From Bacteroidaceae bacterium (GTDB lineage: Bacteria; Bacteroidota; Bacteroidia; Bacteroidales; Bacteroidaceae): a DNA stretch of 50,047 nt. Positions 1-7,913 of this stretch are shown here, in pieces (positions within the stretch are counted from its first letter, which is position 1; each line of letters starts with the position of its first letter). The notes beneath the pieces are model-generated. The model had not been told where the DNA came from, made no database searches, and worked only from the letters and a program-made list of their open reading frames with translations. The position numbers were made by a program, and so were the translations under genes. The DNA lies in contig JAKSLI010000020.1 of NCBI GenBank assembly GCA_024401305.1, forward strand, positions 1-50,047, read 5' to 3'.

Positions 1-969
1 TGGATGAGGATTGTCGGAGTTGTTGTAGTTGAGCTTTGTGCCAGAATACATCGAGTACTTCATGAAAGCACTAGTAGTAAGCTTCATAGCTTCATTGATG
101 TTCCAATCCCAAGTGAGGATGGCAGAAGGCGCAAAGTCGTTGATGATGCGTGAGTTGCGCACCTTTCCGTTCTGGTAACCCCAATAAGGGTTGTAGAAGC
201 GGTCGTTGGCAATCCAGTACATCTCGTCAGTGGCAGCACCCTGTGAACCGCGCTCTGTAGGATTACCCCAAGTAGAGAGGGAAATCTGATGCTCGCTGTT
301 CAGGATCTTCGTCACACCGAGATAGTATGAGAGAGAGTTGTAGAATGTACCTTCAACATAAGCCGTACCTGGAGTGGCGCCACGATAAGTGACGTTTGCA
401 GCGTAAGCCCAGCCGTTTTCAGAAACGCCAGAGCCGTAAGTGTACATTGCGCGGAGAGAGTAGTTGCGGTTTGCGCCAGTGAGAGTGACGCGGTTGCCGG
501 CAGCTTGTGAGATTGCACGGAAGTTGTAGTTGTTGTTACCTGCCATGCCAGAGACAGAGTAGTTGTTTGCTTCGAAAGGCAAAGAGAACTCTGCTGTCTT
601 TGTCTGCTGGTTGAGACCGCCAACATTCGTGAATCGGAACTGTCCGCTCTCCATGTCGTTGAGAAGTACGCCGTTCATGTAAACCTCGTTGTACTTCTGG
701 TTCATGGCACGATAGCGGAATCGCATTGGTGAGAAAAGGTAGCCCACTTGATTCGCATACATGTTGTTTGAAGAACTCATGATGGTGACATTCTGCGATG
801 CATCATCGTCTTCTCCAAGCTGCGATTCGGTGAATGTGAACGAACCTTCCGTCTGCTCAGTCTTCTGGTCATCGTCGCCAGTGGTAGTGGTCACAGGCTT
901 GTCTGTCTGTGCCATCGCCACGGATGAGAGTAGCAGAAAACTTGCTAACAGCTTAAAATGTTTTTGCAT
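1..969 (-). CDS. TonB-dependent receptor, N-terminal part (cut by window edge)
   Basis: Outer-membrane importer powered by TonB; 323 codons are visible and the frame stays open to base 1. It starts MQKHFKLLASFLLLSSVAMA, a typical signal peptide ending before Gln21. An acidic, Thr-rich stretch follows. Next comes a plug-like region (about residues 40-115) with ANQVGYLFSPMRFRYR, YNEVYMNGVLLNDMESG and FTNVGGL, then barrel-type alternating strands rich in Tyr and Asn. It lacks the carboxypeptidase-regulatory-like domain and the SusC signature seen in the receptor at 34034, so it belongs to another receptor group, and no SusD is beside it. It lies 111 bp downstream of the surface nuclease gene on the same strand, so cotranscription and uptake of nuclease products are possible (inference). 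Substrate is unknown. Confidence 0.8.
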   Translation of the reverse strand, partial: MQKHFKLLASFLLLSSVAMAQTDKPVTTTTGDDDQKTEQTEGSFTFTESQLGEDDDASQNVTIMSSSNNMYANQVGYLFSPMRFRYRAMNQKYNEVYMNGVLLNDMESGQFRFTNVGGLNQQTKTAEFSLPFEANNYSVSGMAGNNNYNFRAISQAAGNRVTLTGANRNYSLRAMYTYGSGVSENGWAYAANVTYRGATPGTAYVEGTFYNSLSYYLGVTKILNSEHQISLSTWGNPTERGSQGAATDEMYWIANDRFYNPYWGYQNGKVRNSRIINDFAPSAILTWDWNINEAMKLTTSAFMKYSMYSGTKLNYNNSDNPHP

Positions 970-1002
970 ATTTGTGATTATTTAGTATTTTTATGGATAA
1001 GA

Positions 1003-1015
1003 CCGGCGACGCCGG
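1003..1015 (-). other. Small GC-rich hairpin between nuclease and receptor genes
   Basis: On the minus strand TTCCC leads into a CCGGC arm, a GTC loop and a GCCGG arm. There is no U-run, so it is not a clear terminator. It resembles the hairpins at 14716, 14756 and 27573 in beginning with TTCCC. Nearby, 1044-1078 holds two copies of an ACTAAACACTA-type direct repeat of unknown meaning. Confidence 0.45.
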
Positions 1016-1080
1016 GAACTGTGGTTAAGGGGGAAGTATTACGATTTAGTGTTTAGTATTTATAGTGTTTAGTGTTATCA

Positions 1081-2079
1081 CTACCAGGCGTTGGGGCTCA
1101 GCTTTGCCTCGATGGCATTCTCGACAACATCAGGGAGATTGCAGAAGAAGTCGATGCCGGTCTTTTTCTCAAGTTCGTCGATTGAAATCATATAAGGCTT
1201 GAGATCAACGGCAGAACTGACTTCCTTGTTCTCATGAGGGAACCAATATGCCATTGCCTTGTAGTTTGCAGGATCATTGCGATCAGTAGAGCCGTTCATT
1301 GGACGCCACATCATGTAAGCAGTATAGAAGAACTTTGGCACGATCATCTTCTTGCTGACGCGCTCTATGATTTGGCTTTCATCGTCGATTGTGCCTCCCT
1401 TAACGATGTAGAGTGTGTCTTTCGAAGCAAGATTGCTTGCTAATGTGCGGGTCTTGCCTTCCATGACATACCACAATCCTTTCTGGTTGAACTTTGAATA
1501 CTGTGGCTGCATATTCGTCATGAAGAATGTCTCAATGTTTGCTTCCTGCGTGTAAAGGCGGTCGGCAGAAGGACAGATGTGACCGTGGTCGTAAGGAGTT
1601 CCGTAATACAAATCCTCAAGCATCTCTGAAGAAGAGAGATTCTTGTGGTCGAAAGGATAAGTGCGCTCAGGGTATTTTGCGTCGCCATAGATTGAACCCG
1701 GATAACTGTAATCCTTCGGGGTCCAGCGAACAACGCTTGAGCCGTCACTACGCTTGCCAGTCTTTCGGTTTGATGTGTCAAAACGATAGCAACTCCAACG
1801 CTGCGATTTCTTATCAATATCCCATTCTACGGCATAATTCATTCCGTAGTTTCGCTCATCAGCTGATGTTCCGGTATAGACAATAACCCTGCTAGTTCCA
1901 CCTTTGACTTTTGGGAACTCAAGGTTGTTTTTCACATATTTGTTTCCAATGGTGTTCTTATTGTCGTTCTTCGCGATTGATGACGATTTAGAATCGTCGT
2001 CATCGCTACTGCAACTGCATACGCAGAAGGAAACGAGAAGAAGGGTGAAAAGGTATATGTAGAAGTGATTTTTATTCAT
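1081..2079 (-). CDS. Surface lipoprotein DNA/RNA non-specific endonuclease (NUC1 family)
   Basis: Secreted nuclease that would degrade extracellular DNA and RNA using a metal ion. From the ATG at 2079 the protein opens MNKNHFYIYLFTLLLVSF and reaches a lipobox-like VCSC (lipid Cys about residue 23). SSDDDD follows directly, which matches the Bacteroidetes export signal that sends lipoproteins to the cell surface. The nuclease core carries YDHGHICPSADR, a DRGH-type motif whose second His is the general base in this family, and downstream FNQKG supplies the usual metal-binding Asn. An upstream in-frame ATG at 2115 would add 12 residues ahead of the signal peptide; I prefer 2079 because it gives a normal n-region. 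A promoter-like sequence lies at 2138-2168. The TonB receptor gene follows downstream. Confidence 0.88.
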   Translation of the reverse strand: MNKNHFYIYLFTLLLVSFCVCSCSSDDDDSKSSSIAKNDNKNTIGNKYVKNNLEFPKVKGGTSRVIVYTGTSADERNYGMNYAVEWDIDKKSQRWSCYRFDTSNRKTGKRSDGSSVVRWTPKDYSYPGSIYGDAKYPERTYPFDHKNLSSSEMLEDLYYGTPYDHGHICPSADRLYTQEANIETFFMTNMQPQYSKFNQKGLWYVMEGKTRTLASNLASKDTLYIVKGGTIDDESQIIERVSKKMIVPKFFYTAYMMWRPMNGSTDRNDPANYKAMAYWFPHENKEVSSAVDLKPYMISIDELEKKTGIDFFCNLPDVVENAIEAKLSPNAW

Positions 2080-2137
2080 AGGTCTGTTGGTCTTTGACGC
2101 GCAACTCTTTTCCAAAAGAGAGGCATATTTAGCGCGA

Positions 2138-2168
2138 CAAAATTACAAAAGTTTTTTCAATGTACCAA
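2138..2168 (-). promoter_or_regulatory. Bacteroidetes-type promoter for the nuclease gene
   Basis: On the minus strand a TAATTTTG -7 box occupies 2138-2145, with a TTG at 2166-2168 about 20 bp upstream. Transcription would start near 2131, giving a leader of about 50 nt to the preferred start at 2079. The match is by consensus only. Confidence 0.55.
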
Positions 2169-2266
2169 CAGAAACCCAGAATATTATATAAATCAAGATA
2201 AATCAAGCAAAGAAAATGGAAAAACAGAATAATCTATGCCCTAAAAAACATGCTTCATCGAACTTT

Positions 2267-3100
2267 CTATGCTTTCAGAACTTTGTTCAAACAAACTATA
2301 AGTGCTACCAACATGAGTATGCATATCAGCATAACAGAAATCATAATCGGATAACTTCCACCGAAGGTTTCAAGCAAATGCTGGTCGGCTATTTTCGGGA
2401 AGAACTTTGCAATAATGAACACTAATGTGTTGTTTGCGAAATGCAGGAAGACTCCAGGCACAATGCTTCTTGTCTTGTAATATAGCCAACCCAAGAATGT
2501 TCCGACAAGCGTTGCATGAAAGAACTGGGCGATGTTGCCATGAACAATGCCGAAAAGAACGGCTGAGATGAGAATTGAATAAACAACTCCCTTGAGATTC
2601 GTGGTTTGAGAAGCTGACAATTGCTCGTCAACTTCACCTTCTTTACCGCCCTTGAAATAATCCAGCAAGAGTCTGAGCAAAGCGCCACGAAAGACGATTT
2701 CCTCTGTAATCGGGACAAGCAATGCTATAACAAGAAAGCTGATTGGAGATTGCATTATTTCCATCATGATGCGTTCCTGGGTTTCATCTGCCTCAACACC
2801 CATCAGTTCGAGCAGACTGGCAGAAGGAATAACGCAGCAAACGGCAAACAGACACAGCATAAGATAGACTGCAATGTTTGCTTTCCTAATATTATCCGCG
2901 CTCTCTGTCCACCATTTTCGCCACCAATACAAGCCTATCGTAATCACACTACTTAGAGTTAGCGTGATAGTCAAAGCCAATGGATTCAGCACAAAATCTT
3001 TCCAAATCAACACGCCGACAGAATTGCAAATCAGCTGTATCATTAGAAAGCACACAACATACCAAGAGGCATCTACAATCGTTCTAGTTTTCTTATTCAT
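2267..3100 (-). CDS. CPBP-family intramembrane glutamic protease
   Basis: Membrane protein of 277 residues from the CAAX-protease/bacteriocin-processing (Abi) family. Family members cleave peptide bonds within or next to the membrane; substrates in Bacteroidetes are mostly unknown. The motifs are intact: EExxxR at Glu133-Glu134-Arg138 (TEEIVFRGALLR), His187 in the FGIVHGN motif, and HxxxN at His220-Asn224 (FLHFANN). Hydrophobic segments lie near residues 12-32, 40-58, 74-94, 118-132, 172-186 and 240-275. It sits 35 bp downstream of the GH105 gene on the same strand with no clear promoter, so readthrough from the pectin operon is possible, although a protease has no obvious role there. Confidence 0.88.
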   Translation of the reverse strand: MNKKTRTIVDASWYVVCFLMIQLICNSVGVLIWKDFVLNPLALTITLTLSSVITIGLYWWRKWWTESADNIRKANIAVYLMLCLFAVCCVIPSASLLELMGVEADETQERIMMEIMQSPISFLVIALLVPITEEIVFRGALLRLLLDYFKGGKEGEVDEQLSASQTTNLKGVVYSILISAVLFGIVHGNIAQFFHATLVGTFLGWLYYKTRSIVPGVFLHFANNTLVFIIAKFFPKIADQHLLETFGGSYPIMISVMLICILMLVALIVCLNKVLKA

Positions 3101-3135
3101 AACTTTCTGATATATAGACTATTGAATATTGGGAA

Positions 3136-4566
3136 TTATTGGATGAGTTCGTCTGCATCTTCGTTGAAGATTGCTGCGGAAGTCTTCTGCTCTCGTGGAT
3201 AGAAATGCACCGCGCTATCATTCATCTTTGGATGATTCTGTTGTATAAGTCGGATGATTTCCGCACCAGCCCAGATGGCAGGTCCGTAGGCATGTGCTGC
3301 CATTGGATGAACAGGACGATAGTAATAGAATGCAGGATCGAACGCCATGCCAGTGCCGACGCATGTTCCCGTAACCTTTCCGTCCTGCTGAATCTCCGTG
3401 CTTACGGCATTCCAAGCGAGAAGGGCAGCTCCTCCGTAAGCGTTTGCCTCAAGCCAACCTTCGTTTATGGCGTGGGCAATGCAATAGGCGTAGATGGCCG
3501 TGCAAGAGCTTTCGAGATACGAATCCGTGCGATTGAGAAGCTGATGCCAGAAGCCTTCGCCACTCTGGAGAGCAACGAGTCCGCGAACATGCTTGCGAAG
3601 TTGCTCGAGAACCTCGGGACGGCGTGGATGATCCTTTGGCAGAACATCAAGGATTTCGCATGTGGTGAGAAGTGCCCAACCGTTGGCACGTCCCCAGAAG
3701 AACGCTGGCTGCTCTTTTCTGCCTTCGATATAGCCGTGGCGATAGATGTTGAGCTCTGGAACGAACATGCGGTTTACGAAGCCAAAGTAATGCTTCACAG
3801 CCTCGTCATAATGACCGCTGTAAGCCTCCGTTGGCAATCCCATGAACATGTCGTCAAGCCAAATGGTGTTGCGCAAAGGACGATTACGGCAGAATGTGCC
3901 GTCAGGAAGGCGAAGTTCCTTGTTGAGAACGAAATCGGAATAGCGTGCTATCTGGTCTTGGAGCTTGAGCTTTCCGTTTGCCTTGCTTGCCTTTATCATA
4001 GCGCAACAGATGGCGCCTGCATCGTCAAGGGCAAGCGGTTCGACTATCTTGCGAACGGTAGCCTCAGGTGTCTTACCCTTCTGAAGAACGTTCTTGTCGA
4101 AATAAGGAGCAATGTCTGCAAGGAATTGCATTCGCTTCTCTGCGTATTCGGTGTAACGCTTGTCGCCAGTAATCTTGCCGGCAGAAAGCATGGCAGAATA
4201 TGTCACGCCCCATTCGTAGCTTGTCAGTCGGAACGAGCCTTGCTTTAGGCGAGAGTTGGGCGTAATCTTCTTGTAGTCAGTAATTTCCGCACCGGTAGTC
4301 ATATCCTCGACAACCATGGGAGTAGTGTTGTCAAGGAAGGTAAAAATGCGGTCGATGTCAGCCTTTACCTTTGATACTTCAGGAATGCCGTAAGGAATCT
4401 TGTAGGCAGGCTTCATGAGATGAAGCGGAGTGGTAGCGTCGTTGATCTCCTGGGCGGAACAAGGCAGGATGAAACAAAAGAGAAGGAGCACACACAAGAG
4501 CCCACCCAAGCCCTCCCAAAGGGAGGGATGTTTAATAGTTTTGATAATTTGAGAAAATGATTGCAT
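3136..4566 (-). CDS. GH105 unsaturated rhamnogalacturonyl hydrolase
   Basis: Removes the unsaturated galacturonyl residue that pectin and rhamnogalacturonan lyases leave at the non-reducing end. The 476 residues show the GH105 six-hairpin alpha/alpha barrel pattern: IWLDDMFMGLPT with Asp238-Asp239, and FFWGRANGWALL near 289-300. The signal peptide is unusual: its n-region KHPSLWEGLGG is encoded by an interspersed repeat that also begins the next gene upstream. No start codon lies between the repeat and the hydrophobic core, so the repeat must be translated for export. It is the last enzyme gene of the RG-I operon, 60 bp after the PL26-like gene, and its substrate would come from the PL11 and PL26-type enzymes encoded upstream. 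Confidence 0.9.
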   Translation of the reverse strand: MQSFSQIIKTIKHPSLWEGLGGLLCVLLLFCFILPCSAQEINDATTPLHLMKPAYKIPYGIPEVSKVKADIDRIFTFLDNTTPMVVEDMTTGAEITDYKKITPNSRLKQGSFRLTSYEWGVTYSAMLSAGKITGDKRYTEYAEKRMQFLADIAPYFDKNVLQKGKTPEATVRKIVEPLALDDAGAICCAMIKASKANGKLKLQDQIARYSDFVLNKELRLPDGTFCRNRPLRNTIWLDDMFMGLPTEAYSGHYDEAVKHYFGFVNRMFVPELNIYRHGYIEGRKEQPAFFWGRANGWALLTTCEILDVLPKDHPRRPEVLEQLRKHVRGLVALQSGEGFWHQLLNRTDSYLESSCTAIYAYCIAHAINEGWLEANAYGGAALLAWNAVSTEIQQDGKVTGTCVGTGMAFDPAFYYYRPVHPMAAHAYGPAIWAGAEIIRLIQQNHPKMNDSAVHFYPREQKTSAAIFNEDADELIQ

Positions 4567-4634
4567 TATGTTATAAATTGGGTAATTATCTATTTACGAG
4601 TCAATTAAAAGTTCCCCCTTCGGGGGTTAGGGGG
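4501..4634 (-). repeat. Junction repeat, copy 1 (stop of one gene and start of the next)
   Basis: Read on the minus strand, this begins with a C5/G5 hairpin that contains the TAA stop of the PL26-like gene. An AACTTTTAAT tail and an AT-rich spacer follow, then ATGCAATCATTTT, an AAACTATTAAACATC block, and a second hairpin of CCCTCCC and GGGAGGG around TTT. The second hairpin encodes PSLWEGLGG of the GH105 signal peptide. The same order recurs at 7747-7913 with a longer spacer. Confidence 0.85.
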
Positions 4635-7600
4635 TCACGTTCAGCAGGTAGATGGCATCAAGACTCCAAGTGGCGGCGTCGTTGGTAGAAAGGCGCTTGA
4701 ACTCGGTCATGCGGTTGAGAAGCATTTGCTCAAGGGCAGAATCAAGGTATTTCTGATTGCCAGTGTGCTTGAAGGCGTATGCGGAAAGACGTGAGATGCG
4801 GAAGTTGTTCTTGCTGATCTTCTGGGCATTCTCGCGATAGTTCTCGCAGAATGAAAGCCATGTCTGATGCCAGTTCTTGTCAGAGAGAGCAGCTTCCAGT
4901 TCGTTGACAAACTCAAAGCCTCCCATTATCGGAAGAAGATGGTTTGTGTTCATCATCCGCGGATCGCCTTCCCATGAGATGACACCCGTTGCAGGGTCAT
5001 AGCCAAGAGCCTTTGGACCTGTGAATATTCCATTAGGGAAATCGGATATGCTCTTCATACCAGCCTTCAGCTTGTTAAGGTATTTCTTGTCCCTTGTGCG
5101 CTCCCAATGAGCAAACCAGTTGCCAGCGTATGCAAGCCAGTCAGGACCGATACGCAAACGGGCAGGAGCGGTGCAAGGGAATTGTTCACGAGGCTGCGCA
5201 AGTCGCATAGGATCAAGCGTGTAGAGCAGTTGGTCGGCATCGAGAACCTCTTCCATGAGTTCGCCAGCACGCTCATCTCCAGTGAGATAATAGTAGAAAC
5301 GATTCCACCAAGCCTGACTGATACGAGCTTCCTTGGCTCCACATCCCCAATGGCTAACGTTATGGCGAGTGCCAAGACCTGCGTGAGGACCACAGTGATA
5401 GACATCGACTTCGGAGTTATGACGGAACATTGCTTCTGCCATCTTCCAAACATCCTTGCGACCAGTGCGAAGGAAACTGTACCAAAGCCATAGGTTCGTG
5501 GCAAGCTCGGTATTGTCCCAAGCAAAGCCGCCTACGTCATAAAGCCAATCGTTACGGACAGGATCGCTCGTGTGCATGAAATCTCCGTAGTTCCAGAAGC
5601 CGTACCAATGGCAGTCTTCCTGGTTCTTCTTGTAGAGCGTGAGAAGAGAGTCTAGACGGTTCTCTATCTGACATTGCAGAGGAGTATCATACTTAGGCAA
5701 ACTCCATTCGCCAAAAGCCTTCTTTTCGTAAAGGTATTCAGGCGTGCAAGCGAGTTGTGGGAATGAGGTAAGCTGACGGGAAATGGCAAGAAGGGAATCG
5801 GGACCGCAGTAGCCGTTGGTAGGAACGAGGATTATTTCAGTGGTGCGAGCGATGCCTTGCGGTGTGCTCATGCCTTCCTGGATATCTTCGTAGCTTGCAT
5901 TCAAGCCATGACCTTCCTTGTCATAATGGCGCAAATCCATAGCTTCAGCCTCTGGGCTCCAAATCCAGAGAGTGAGCTTTGCTGTCTCGGAACATGCGTC
6001 AGTGACTTCGATTGTTGATGGATAAGACTGCCAGAAATCCTTCATGACGGCGATGAGTCCGTTTGTCTTGTCGCCAACGAATGCCATTCCGTCAGCACGT
6101 TTACCGGCGAAAGTGCCAACCATCATGCAGTCGGGCTTTGCCTGCTTGCGGATAGTGTAAGACATATCGTTGAGCTGAGAAAGGCGGAAACGATTCCATG
6201 AAGCCCAGTCTTTGAGCAGTTGCTGGCTCTTCTGGTCGAAGGAAGATGCTGGCGGTATTCTCTCGCCTCGCATCTGCTTGCGCTGAACGGCTTCGCCCTT
6301 GTCTTCATCGCCAAGAGTAGCACCATTGAGAAGCCGACGACCAACAAGCGGTTGGACAGGTTCTGACCATAGTTTTCCATCGGCAAGGAAAGCCACATGA
6401 CGGTTGTAAAGTTCATCTTTGAGAGCTACCTTCACCTGTATTCCAAGCGATTGGATGAAGTCCTTGTCTTGGTCGCCATCGTAGATGAATGTGTGAACGA
6501 GCTTAGTTTGTGTGCTTCCTGTGTAGGTATAGACACGGAGAATGGAAGGAAACTTGCCCACATGACCGCAAATCTTCGTGCAAGTGCGAACGGAATTAGA
6601 GGTTTCTACGACGGTGCTGTCGATAGTGTAAGGGAGAGTTGTACCGTCAGAGAGGGTGGCAATGAGGGAGAGGGAGTTGAGGGTTTCAGAGGTTTCAAGG
6701 GTTTCAGAGGTTTCAGGAGTTTCTGGAGTTTCAATGGTTTCAGGGGTTTCAGGGATTTTAGGAGAAACTACGGCAGAAACGGAAGCCCATTTCACGGAAC
6801 CATCTGCCCAATATGCAAGCGGAGAAACGGCGACATTTGTGCTGTTGGAAAGCTTCGCGTTCTGGAGTTGTTTAGGCATCATCTCGCCTTTGGCAAAAGG
6901 AACGCCGAAGGTTTGTGGGGTAGCGATTGTTGGGGTTTCATCGCCTATCCAATGAAGGGGGATAAGCTTGCCTGAGATGGAGAGGGATGAGCCCGCAGCT
7001 GACGCTACGGGAACAGGGGCTGAGTGAGGTTTTGAGGTTGTAAGGTTTTGAGGTTGAGAGGTTGGATTTTGAGGTTTTGAGGTTGGGGATTGCGGCTGGG
7101 TGACGCGGAAACGGCGGAGTTTCGTGTGCGATTTTGTAGTACGGAAGCCGAACCAGCCTTCCTTAAGTGGGTTTTCGTCGGTAAAGTCCACTATACATTC
7201 GCCATCAATGGAATAGCGAGTGTTGCTGCCCTTACATTCTATACGAATGTGATACCAATGGTTTGGCTTTATAAGATGCTTGCTGTCAGTATATTCCGTG
7301 AGAATCTTCGGACGAAGAGAAGCTTCATCAATAGCAGCCTTGTTGCCATCATAACGACGGAAACGAGTTGTGGAATTGTAGTTTCCACCATAGCCGAGAT
7401 AGTAAAGTTGGAGCGAATAGCAATTCAAGAAAATGCCACTTCGCCATTCCTTATTATATAATATGTCAGAAGGATGCTCAGGATCAGATGCTTTCCAGAA
7501 GCAATTCAAGTCGCTCACCCGATTCCATTCGCTATCATTTCCTTCTTCGTAAACAGCACAAGCGTCATATTCTATGGTACAATCGCCCGAAACTGGTTTG

Positions 7601-7812
7601 TTATACCATAGCGTCAAACCTTTCGGCGCCCACATCTCCACCTCATCTCCGTTGAAGGAAATGCGAGTGTCAGCGGATTCCGATTCAGGGGTCCAGAGGT
7701 GAGATTGGGCAGAACATGGAAGGACAAAACACAAGAGAAAGAGAAGCCCACCCAAGCCCTCCCAAAGGGAGGGATGTTTAATAGTTTTGGTATTTAGAAA
7801 AAATGATTGCAT
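4627..7812 (-). CDS. YetA/PL26-like exo-rhamnogalacturonan lyase with DUF6250-like N-terminal module
   Basis: Probable exo-acting lyase on the rhamnogalacturonan-I backbone, 1061 residues. After a signal peptide whose n-region is KHPSLWEGLGG, residues about 37-238 form a concanavalin-like module resembling DUF6250 (RVSDLNCFWKASDP). A linker at about 239-272 repeats SKPQN and TTSKPH units. The rest resembles the PcRGLX/YetA architecture: a RIFT-barrel domain from about 281, a beta-sandwich, and a C-terminal alpha/alpha toroid (WYGFWNYGDFMHT, SHWGCGAKEARISQAWWNR, GWFAH-type segments). A second low-complexity stretch of PET/SET units at about 354-378 interrupts the RIFT domain and comes from a 9-nt DNA repeat. 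It lies 93 bp after the PL11 gene and 60 bp before GH105. Family assignment is by overall pattern, and I cannot place the catalytic residues. Confidence 0.8.
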   Translation of the reverse strand: MQSFFLNTKTIKHPSLWEGLGGLLFLLCFVLPCSAQSHLWTPESESADTRISFNGDEVEMWAPKGLTLWYNKPVSGDCTIEYDACAVYEEGNDSEWNRVSDLNCFWKASDPEHPSDILYNKEWRSGIFLNCYSLQLYYLGYGGNYNSTTRFRRYDGNKAAIDEASLRPKILTEYTDSKHLIKPNHWYHIRIECKGSNTRYSIDGECIVDFTDENPLKEGWFGFRTTKSHTKLRRFRVTQPQSPTSKPQNPTSQPQNLTTSKPHSAPVPVASAAGSSLSISGKLIPLHWIGDETPTIATPQTFGVPFAKGEMMPKQLQNAKLSNSTNVAVSPLAYWADGSVKWASVSAVVSPKIPETPETIETPETPETSETLETSETLNSLSLIATLSDGTTLPYTIDSTVVETSNSVRTCTKICGHVGKFPSILRVYTYTGSTQTKLVHTFIYDGDQDKDFIQSLGIQVKVALKDELYNRHVAFLADGKLWSEPVQPLVGRRLLNGATLGDEDKGEAVQRKQMRGERIPPASSFDQKSQQLLKDWASWNRFRLSQLNDMSYTIRKQAKPDCMMVGTFAGKRADGMAFVGDKTNGLIAVMKDFWQSYPSTIEVTDACSETAKLTLWIWSPEAEAMDLRHYDKEGHGLNASYEDIQEGMSTPQGIARTTEIILVPTNGYCGPDSLLAISRQLTSFPQLACTPEYLYEKKAFGEWSLPKYDTPLQCQIENRLDSLLTLYKKNQEDCHWYGFWNYGDFMHTSDPVRNDWLYDVGGFAWDNTELATNLWLWYSFLRTGRKDVWKMAEAMFRHNSEVDVYHCGPHAGLGTRHNVSHWGCGAKEARISQAWWNRFYYYLTGDERAGELMEEVLDADQLLYTLDPMRLAQPREQFPCTAPARLRIGPDWLAYAGNWFAHWERTRDKKYLNKLKAGMKSISDFPNGIFTGPKALGYDPATGVISWEGDPRMMNTNHLLPIMGGFEFVNELEAALSDKNWHQTWLSFCENYRENAQKISKNNFRISRLSAYAFKHTGNQKYLDSALEQMLLNRMTEFKRLSTNDAATWSLDAIYLLNVTP
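6682..6762 (-). repeat. 9-nt coding repeat array in the PL26-like gene
   Basis: About nine imperfect 9-nt units of the GGTTTCAGA/GGTTTCAGG type (plus-strand reading) encode Pro/Ser/Ile-Glu-Thr triplets. Length changes by one unit would keep frame and shift the protein by three residues. Confidence 0.85.
7027..7085 (-). repeat. GGTTTTGAGGTT repeats encoding a linker in the PL26-like gene
   Basis: Imperfect copies of AGGTTTTGAGGTTG (plus-strand reading) encode the SKPQN/SQPQNLTTSKP linker after the DUF6250-like module. The same DNA motif reappears inside the PL11 gene at 9203-9238. Confidence 0.8.
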
Positions 7813-7913
7813 TTTATTATAAATTGTACATTATTCAAGTTTTGCAAGCTCAACTTGAATAATGGCAATAATTAATAGAACTATTAAAAGTTCCCCCTTC
7901 GGTGGTTAGGGGG
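7747..7913 (-). repeat. Junction repeat, copy 2
   Basis: Same layout as 4501-4634. The PL11 gene ends inside the first hairpin (CCCCC TAA CCACC), then AACTTTTAAT, an AT-rich spacer with an extra inverted repeat (7829-7864), ATGCAATCATTTTT, AAACTATTAAACATC and the CCCTCCC/GGGAGGG hairpin coding PSLWEGLGG of the next signal peptide. Confidence 0.85.
7829..7864. repeat. 13-bp perfect inverted repeat in the PL11/PL26 spacer
   Basis: CATTATTCAAGTT at 7829-7841 and its exact complement at 7852-7864 flank a 10-nt loop. The stem is AT-rich and has no clear U-run. It is absent from the otherwise similar junction at 4501-4634, so it looks like an insertion or an mRNA-stability element. Confidence 0.75.

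Noticed and set aside
3139-4248. Long plus-strand open frame of 369 codons
   Set aside because: It is antisense to the GH105 gene, has no recognisable domain, and reflects codon bias on the opposite strand.
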